DNA of 24,466 nucleotides from the NCBI GenBank assembly GCA_000969725.1, contig JXSR01S035014.1; one strand, 5' to 3'. The DNA comes from Ophiothrix spiculata (taxonomy: Eukaryota; Echinodermata; Ophiuroidea; Amphilepidida; Ophiotrichidae). The notes below the pieces were generated by a model. The model was not told the origin of the DNA. It saw nothing but the letters and a program-made list of their open reading frames with translations, and searched no databases. Positions 11,101 through 20,100 of this stretch are shown one piece after another. Within the stretch, counting starts at the first letter, position 1. Every line of letters starts with the position of its first letter. The position numbers were made by a program, and so were the translations under genes.

Positions 11101-14100
11101 ACATAAAATGTTATTTGAATAGGTGAGTATAATATAGATGGGAGATACACTTTACATATGGAGTAATCTCTTTTCCCCTTTAAGGGTAAGTATTGTTAAA
11201 ATAGAGTACAAATAAACTACTAGGTCTAAATTTCATTTCATTTTGCATCTGGATTTGATTAAGATAAGTTCTTGTATTTCGCTATTTGTTAAAATATATT
11301 TTGATTTATGTTGTAGTTTTATTTGTATATTTTCGTTGTTTATATGTTCCTGTGAACCAGAAGAAGGAAAGTTTACTTTCCGAAAGCTTGTACAGTCCGT
11401 TTACTGTCACCTTTGTGGATTATCCGTAAATAGATCCGTTTTTTCCTGTTTGGTGAGTTTGTTATTTTTTATGTTTGTATACTCATTCTTCGTTAAGTAC
11501 TTTTCTCCGTGCGCATATCTGCCATGTGGAACAAGTTAAGCCCAGTTACCAATTTCTGTCAAATGTTTTCAGAGTCAAACNNNNNNNNNNNNNNNNNNNN
11601 NNNNNNNNNNNNNNNNNNNNNNNNNNNNNNNNNNNNNNNNNNNNNNNNNNNNNNNNNNNNNNNNNNNNNNNNNNNNNNNNNNNNNNNNNNNNNNNNNNNN
11701 NNNNNNNNNNNNNNNNNNNNNNNNNNNNNNNNNNNNNNNNNNNNNNNNNNNNNNNNNNNNNNNNNNNNNNNNNNNNNNNNNNNNNNNNNNNNNNNNNNNN
11801 NNNNNNNNNNNNNNNNNNNNNNNNNNNNNNNNNNNNNNNNNNNNNNNNNNNNNNNNNNNNNNNNNNNNNNNNNNNNNNNNNNNNNNNNNNNNNNNNNNNN
11901 NNNNNNNNNNNNNNNNNNNNNNNNNNNNNNNNNNNNNNNNNNNNNNNNNNNNNNNNNNNNNNNNNNNNNNNNNNNNNNNNNNNNNNNNNNNNNNNNNNNN
12001 NNNNNNNNNNNNNNNNNNNNNNNNNNNNNNNNNNNNNNNNNNNNNNNNNNNNNNNNNNNNNNNNNNNNNNNNNNNNNNNNNNNNNNNNNNNNNNNNNNNN
12101 NNNNNNNNNNNNNNNNNNNNNNNNNNNNNNNNNNNNNNNNNNNNNNNNNNNNNNNNNNNNNNNNNNNNNNNNNNNNNNNNNNNNNNNNNNNNNNNNNNNN
12201 NNNNNNNNNNNNNNNNNNNNNNNNNNNNNNNNNNNNNNNNNNNNNNNNNNNNNNNNNNNNNNNNNNNNNNNNNNNNNNNNNNNNNNNNNNNNNNNNNNNN
12301 NNNNNNNNNNNNNNNNNNNNNNNNTTATATACACATATGTCTTCAATATATCATGAAGAGGCTACACCCAGATAACATATGAAATATCTGTAACCCATCA
12401 AAATCAGGGTTCCGTAAAAACCGCAGCTATGATATGAAAATGATTGGTAAAGAAATGACATTCATATTAGGTGTGGGTGTCTGAACGTCTCATATGGTAC
12501 TTCATTGATCATTTCATTTGTTACTGAATATGGCAAGGTGAGATTTAAATACACTGCAAATGTCAGAGCAGAGAACACGTAGCACGTGTTCAAAACTGTT
12601 ACACTTTTTTAACACCAGACACGTGTTCAACTTGTCAAAAAATAAATGAATATCTAACTTTTTTGCTTATTTTTAAATTAGTGTTCAAATTTTTTTGAAC
12701 ATTAGTGTTAAAAACTGAACACATGAAAAGATGCCTGGCGCTCTTGTTCACGCTTGTGTTCAGGCATCCCAGGTGTTCAAAAGTTGATATTTTGAATGCA
12801 TAGAAACAGAGATAAAGTAAAGTCCCTAAATAATATTGTTTTTTATTATCTTAGACAGAATTTCACCAAATTATCAAATACTCATTCCCATGGCACACGA
12901 CAAAGTCAATATAATTTCATTGTCCCACATGTAAAGGGTATTGCATCAAGTACATTTTACTATGCCGCCATTCATGACTGGAATGAATTACCACCACGCA
13001 TAAAAGCTTTGCCCAGTAAGTCGGCTTTTAAAGCCAATGTTAAAAAGCATCTTGATAAAAGGTCTCTGAATAGAGCAGCGGATGTTTTTACGGAGTAAGT
13101 TTGTTTCCATAAAGTCCAATTGTTGTGTCCATTTTTCTTTTCTTTTTGTGCAACCTCCACGGCCACTGCTTTCGTTGGGACCCCATTGGAAAAAAGCTTG
13201 CTCCTATTGTTAGGCTTAATGGGTCATCCTGGCTTGTCAGCTTATCATCTTCTCTTTGTATATTTATATTTGTCTATGTAATTGTTTGTATCGTTATTTG
13301 CTGGCTGGCAATTGCCGAATAAAAAACAAACAAACAAGTACGTTCAAAATTTAACACTGACTCTGGCGTCTGATATGTTCACTGCTTCAAATGTTTGAAC
13401 GCGTGCCAGGTGTTAAAAAGTGAAACAAATGTCAAATATTTGTCATACTACAAATCTATATGATATGAAACATGTGAGCAATGTTGAATTTTTCTGAGAC
13501 TTATATTATAAACAGCATGCAGCAGTGAGACTGTATCGTGAGTGTCAAAATATGCAAGAAACCCGACAGAACACTAGCCTCTGCAAGGTTCGGCAATTTG
13601 TGCAGTGTAGGACAATTGGTCAGAAGACGTTCACTGGAATTAATGAGATACCGTAGATTAATAATGCTCTTAATAAAATTCGATATGATTCAACTGATTG
13701 TCAGGTCAGCTAATTTTAAAGACAATATTCCGGAACATCTGAACAGTTCTCAAACAGACACATCATCTGTCCTTGTCATGTCGTCTAAATATTTCATCTG
13801 GGTGAATATATCATAATAATAATAAATGCATTTTATGGTACCCTATAATGGTCTCATATTTCTAATGCTTGCTATTTATGTATTTTGTGCGTTTTATTGT
13901 TCCAGATACTTCGGTTTTAGTAGCTGCAGGTTTAGCCTTTATGAAGCAAAGTTCAAGATATAATTTGTTTCATGTTCAATTCCTTACACGTTTCAATATG
14001 TATACTTGGCGTTTTTAAACTAAGCATAACCACAACCATCTAAGTATACATGTAGAAATGCTTTAAGATCTTTCAATATCATACTAGTATATCATTTCAA

Positions 14101-17100
14101 AAGTAAGTTCAATTCTATCTAAAATGTATCTTAAATTTTTGCGAATTTCACATGATTTTGAATAATTTCATCTAAACGGTTGGTGTAAATTTGGCCAGCT
14201 CCTTCACCCCTAACTGTGGCGTGCAGTCAAATGCAATTATCAGCAACTCTCTCATTGAACATGTTTAGGGCAATGTACTTAGGTAATTAGTATCAGTAGG
14301 AAACAACATAACAAACATGGTGAATTGTTTACAACTTTATTTAAAAAGCTACTAATGCAGTGTAGGGGTCGATACACGGTATAATAGTCCCATAGTGACT
14401 TTCACGGGGACTTTCATCTAGTATTTTCTAGATTTTAATGTTTTTGCAAACCATATCAAAACACACCTGGCCAGGCCCGTAGCCAGGATTTTTTCAAGGG
14501 GGGTGCGGATTTTCAAAAAGTGGACCTTTTGGAAGAAACATTTTCAAAAAAAACAAAAACAAAACAAACAAAGTTTTTCAGTAGTTTTTAAAGCATTTTG
14601 TTTAGTATTTTGGTAAAAACGGCCTTCCATTTACATGTTTTGGTGCTTTAGGTCCTCTTTTGGTGGGTATTTAGGGAATTTTTGTGGACCTTTTTTGTAG
14701 ATTGTCAAATTTGGGGGGGGGTGCGACGCCCCCACCGCACAACCCCCTGGCTACGGGCTTGCACCTGGCCATGGTAATGTGATTATGGTATGGTTGTATA
14801 TTTTGTAAATTACTATTACTAGCGGGGTACCCGCGCTACGCGCGGGCCCCGCTAGCTGACTGGACCCCCCTTGAAATACTCATATGCTTTCCAAGGGCCA
14901 AGTTTGGTCCATCCATAAGCTCCAAAGTTATGGATAACCCTGAAAGTGCACCTTTGACAACCTTAAGTCAACCGTTTGTTCAATTTCATGATTTACGATC
15001 AAGGCTTCTGCCGTTATGGCAGTGACCTTCAAATCACCCGGGATGTCCTTAGGTCAACTTATTGGACAATTTGAAGAATTGACCTCAAGTTGACCTTTGA
15101 CCTTGGATGACCTCTACCGGACTACCACTCTAACACTCAGGGGGCAATAGGTATTCATGATCCAAGTTTGGCTTAGGTACGATCAATGGTTCTGGAGTTA
15201 TGGCCATGACCTTGAAATGACCTGGGATGACCTTAAGTCAACTTAGTGGACAAATTGAAGAATTGACCTCAAATTAACATTTGACCTTGGATGACCTCTA
15301 CCGGACCACCCCTATAACACTGAGGGTCCCAATTGCTATTCATTGTCCAGGTTTGGTCCAGGTAGGGTCAAGGGTTCTTAAGTTATAGCCGTGACCTCAA
15401 AATGACCTGGCATGACCTTAGGTCAACTTTTTGGACGATTTCAAGATTTGACCTCTAGATGACCTTTGACCTTGGATGACCTCCACCGGACCACCTCTAT
15501 AACACTCACGGCCCCAACTGCTATTCATGGTCCAGGTTTGGTCCAGGTAGGGTCAAGGGTTCTTGAGTTATAGCCGTGACCTCGAAATTTCAAAGATTTG
15601 ACCTCTAGATGACCTTTGACCTTAGATGACCTTGACCGGACCCCTCCCTTAGAACACTCAGGGGGCCAATTGCTATACGTGGACCAAGTTTGGTCCAGAT
15701 CAGGTCAAGGGTTCTTGAGTTATAAACGGACATACAAACAAACAAACAAACAAACATCCCGTGAATTATAGTATGATACAGTTATACAGCATAAGAAAAA
15801 ATTTGACTGAACTTGAACATTCAATGCACGTAACGTTTTGTCAAATTGAATGAAAGGTGCTAATATTTGTCCCGTATTTTGAGATATGTGAATATGTAAT
15901 TTATATGTAATATAATATATTTTACAGAGAAATATAAAATATTTTGTGTAAATGATAAAATCTTAACCCTTGTCTTACCAAGGGAGGGGTCCCCCTAGTG
16001 GATGATTCCCTGTCGCACAAAAACGCAAACGAATAACCTAAGGCTTTTGTTTTGGTTGTACGTTCATCCTTTAAGTTTAGCGAAAAAACAAATCGTATGT
16101 ATCATTTTCACGGGGTCAGTGTATTCCGTCAAAGTTGGAAACTAAGGAGGGGTGATTTCCAACTCAAAAAAGGGCAAAATCGGGATCACATTACGATATT
16201 GAGAATTTTTACAGCAAAGTTATGATGTGGTGGATATTTGCTTAAATAAATTGATTTTTAGATTCAGAAGTACGTATAACGTCATTCTAGTAATCGGGTA
16301 ATGCCTTGACCAATTTGAATGATTTTGGTATCAAAGGAAAGAGTCTGAGACCCTACCCTTAATACCTACACTAATAGTACAAAACAACTTGAACTTTAGG
16401 TGTGCCAATTTCAAGCTTAATAACAATTGTTACACAAAATTATTATAGCTTAATAAGGATTAATGAAGCAATAATTGAATATGTTGTTCTATTTACAAGA
16501 TGTTACGTATATGCATGCGACATATCGGTAAGTTGTTAATTGATCTGAAAAGACACAACAAGTATACAGTTGTATAGAAGCGTGCTAAATCTCTCAACTT
16601 CACTAAAGAATTCAAATCGCCTTCTTAAACATATGCTGCCTATGTTTTCATTTTGTATCTTACTTTTCTTTTATTTCTCTCTAACCAGAAAATGTATATA
16701 TAATAATATATCTTGAAATATAATGTAGTCAAGTAATAATACTAATGATATGGATGGCGGCCACGCCCTTTACGTTATAGCATCATGAAGTATAGAAACA
16801 ATATTTCATTTTAATGTATACTTCAAAATTTAGAGTGAACCTGATAGAAATCAATTCACTGAAAATGCCTAGAGGGTGGAATAAACAACACACATTGTTA
16901 TTTTAAAAGGTTTTTAACATCTTGTATGTAACATATCAGGTTAAGATGGTAAGTGTGTGATGAATTATCTTGTACGTTTTTCATTCTTTTACCTTTTTTA
17001 GAGATTAGAGAAACTCAACAAAGCATTAATGCAGCCAGAAGAGCATAAGATTAGTTAGATTATCGGGTATCAGAGGATTACTGCAAAGAGTGTTTCCAAA

Positions 17101-20100
17101 TACTCAAGTCTTCAGTGTTTTAGAAACACACTTTTACAAAAATAATGCTATTTTACTTGAATATTTGCTAAGTTCGTTAAAAGGGAATCACATATCTTGT
17201 TAAAATCATGAACTTGAGTTGGTTTGGTTAACTTTCATCATTTAAAAAGCAGATTAACTTTCATCCGAGTATTACATTCTAGATTTTGACTTAAACAAAA
17301 GTATAAAAGATTAGTATAAGACAAAGACGAGACTACATTTTCTATGAATTAAGTTCTTTTAGAAAAAGCTTGTAAATGATATTACTAAAGGTGATTCAAA
17401 AAGTAAATAAATAAATATAGAATTAAAAAATAATTGCTTTGCTTAGCTTAGGCTACAAGTAAATTCTTTTTAATAGATAATCAAATAATTAATAAAAACA
17501 ATAATAGATAATAGATTTTAAATTGTTTATGTTTAGGCTTAGGCTTTCTAATATCTACTTCTACTTCTACTTCTATGCTTATTCTCATCAAAGCCTGTTC
17601 AGCATCTAGATTAGCTCTCTGGTCCTAGAGAAATGATATACATTTTAAGGTACTAGGTACTCTGGTCCTAGAGCAGATGACGTATTTTGTATGGACAACA
17701 GCCGTAGCTTAGCTTGTCCGACAGTGTGTCAGGAACACTTCAGATGGGACCAACGGCTTTACGTGCCTTCCGAAGCACGAAGCAAGTAGAGTAAAGTTTT
17801 TGCTTAAGGAAACAAGGAGACGTGCCATAAATAAAAAAAAAAAGAAGAAACAGTGAAATAGAATATTACCTTCTCCAAATGGCGTTGGTCCTTCATCACA
17901 TTGCACAATAGTACAGCATTCAGGATCATCAGGATGAGGGACATCTCGACAATTAATTGGGTTCATAATTATCACTACATCAGGCTCCGGGGGACACCCT
18001 CTTGGTCGGCATATCCATGTTCCTAGTAAGCAGTCGCAGACGGAGTCGCAGCTCTGTGTGATTGTCTTGCCTTCATCATAGTGGATTCCTTGATCCTCGC
18101 AGCCACCAAGAGGAGCTGAAATATAATTAAAACATCTCATATTATATCGTAAATGTATATCACATAATTTCAGAAGGCCAATGAAGCCTCAAAAAAACAT
18201 ATTCCTTATAGCAAAGAACAAAAAAGTATAGTCATCTAAAATAAAATCAAAGGACTAAAGTTCACACAACACTAAACAACACATAGAAGACAAAAGGTTG
18301 CCAGATCGACACAAATTTGAAATTTGGTAGTTATTCGTATGTTTGGATAAGAGTTTGATTTGATCTTCACCTTGTTTAGGCTTTCGCCAAGGAAACCCAA
18401 CTTGGTACTTGGTACCAAGTAAGCTAAAGGAAGCTTATCTTCAACAGGGCTCCAAGATGTTTTTTAAATTCAGTTTTGAAGCAGGAGGAAGACCGGAGTA
18501 TCCGGAGGAAAACCTGCGGAAGCGAGCATGGACTGAAAACCAAATGCACATAAAGCGCCAGGCGTGGGACTCGAACCTGGGACCTCATTGATGCAAGGCG
18601 AGGCAACTACCGCTGCGCCGACCCTCTCCCCCTTAAAACGACCTTTTGTGGTGTTCAAATTCATAACATCAAAACAAACTGTAGCTCACCTGGTCTTCCT
18701 GTTCTGTGCAGAGCGACTTCAGACAATGGACCTTCCATCAGGATTCCAGAGAGAGTTGGAACACGGTAGGTTACCCGGAAGTAATAATCCGTACTACCTT
18801 CCAGGTTCCGAACTGATGCAAAGGTGTTATTTCCAACCTAAAGGGTAAATGGCAGAAATAAATGATTTCAATCTATTGAAACGTCACTTACCGTTACTCG
18901 TATGTATGTTATAAAAGTGAGTCACTTTTATAACATACATACGAGTAACGGGTAACAACGACAGAAGCTGACAATGCCAAAAATATGAGTAGGGACTCAA
19001 GAAGTAGAAAAATTCTGGCCCACAAAGTAAAAACGCAGTATGTGCATTCATAAAGGATAGTAGATACTTCCATTAACTATGCAATTTCACTTCGATCCAA
19101 TTCAATGCTAGAAGATTTGAAGTTTGAAATAGTAGATACTGCCTTGGTCGTCTGCTGGAGTTCTGCGGGAGTTCTCCAATGGAAAAGGAAGTAGCTTGCA
19201 ATTGATCTGTAATGCATATACTGCGTTTTTACCCTGAAGGACTGTGCAAATGAAGAAAAACAAGCTTCAAAATACAATTATAATGTTATAGGCTCATTCC
19301 AGTAAAAATGACACTTTAAGCAGGTTTTTCAGTATACATTTGTTACTTGGTATGTGAAAAGTATTTTCTAATCAGAAAAGGTTTTTCTATTCGTGCATGA
19401 ATGAGCACATGTTTTCATTTAAAAATGTCACAAACGTTACCAAACAAAACATTGCATTTAAAGAAATCCTGACGATAGAATTTCCTACCACTTTTATGAA
19501 ATATTTTTAAATATGTTACCCATAATCTGTGAAGAACGCAATAAAAAATTCGCTAACATGTCAGAAAATTTTTACTTTGAAGTCATTTGGAGCAACAACA
19601 AAAAATTTAAAAATCCGTGCGATGTCACAAACGTTACCGAACGTTACATGAACTTTACTCAGTATTTTTGCAATTAATTTAATATTTAAGCACATCTTGA
19701 TCCCACCAATGAGCACCATTATCAACAACAAACTTGTGGATATAATGTTTACGCTAGGTTCTGTGGCCATTCAAAAGAGAGATTTTTCCATTTTCGGTCA
19801 CAAACGTTACTTTGGAACGCCCTGTAATGTAATTGTTCTTTATCTTACATGTAGTGCTTTGAGACAGATGAGTACATTCCAAACAAGAGAATGAGAAGAG
19901 ACGACAGATGGACGACTCGTGTCTAAGTTTTAAGAACATAAAAGAAAGTTGTTGCTGTACACAATTATATAGTGTACCTAAATTTTTGAAAGATTGAATG
20001 AAAACGTTTTTATGACCTTCACAAGTTCAAATTATAACGTGATTGAATAGATTCTTTAAACTAATCAATTCATCCTTCTACAACTATTCAAAATGTCTCA

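Noticed and set aside
11475..12375. Long open frames through the N run on both strands
   Set aside because: They consist almost entirely of unknown bases and exist only because N carries no stops.
13538..13816. 92-codon plus-strand frame as a possible gene
   Set aside because: No recognisable motif, and codon choice and surroundings look like random intronic sequence.
14853..15760. CRISPR-like array of ~185-bp repeats
   Set aside because: Units are whole-length tandem repeats without unique spacers, in clearly eukaryotic DNA.
17533..17546. TTAGGCTTAGGC as telomeric repeat
   Set aside because: Only two units are present inside AT-rich simple sequence.
18553..18626. Functional tRNA gene
   Set aside because: A and B boxes are good but stem pairing is poor, and a SINE body follows directly.
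18564..18848. 94-codon plus-strand frame
   Set aside because: It is antisense to the tRNA-derived SINE and to the FN3-A second exon, whose minus-strand reading has clear domain and splice evidence.
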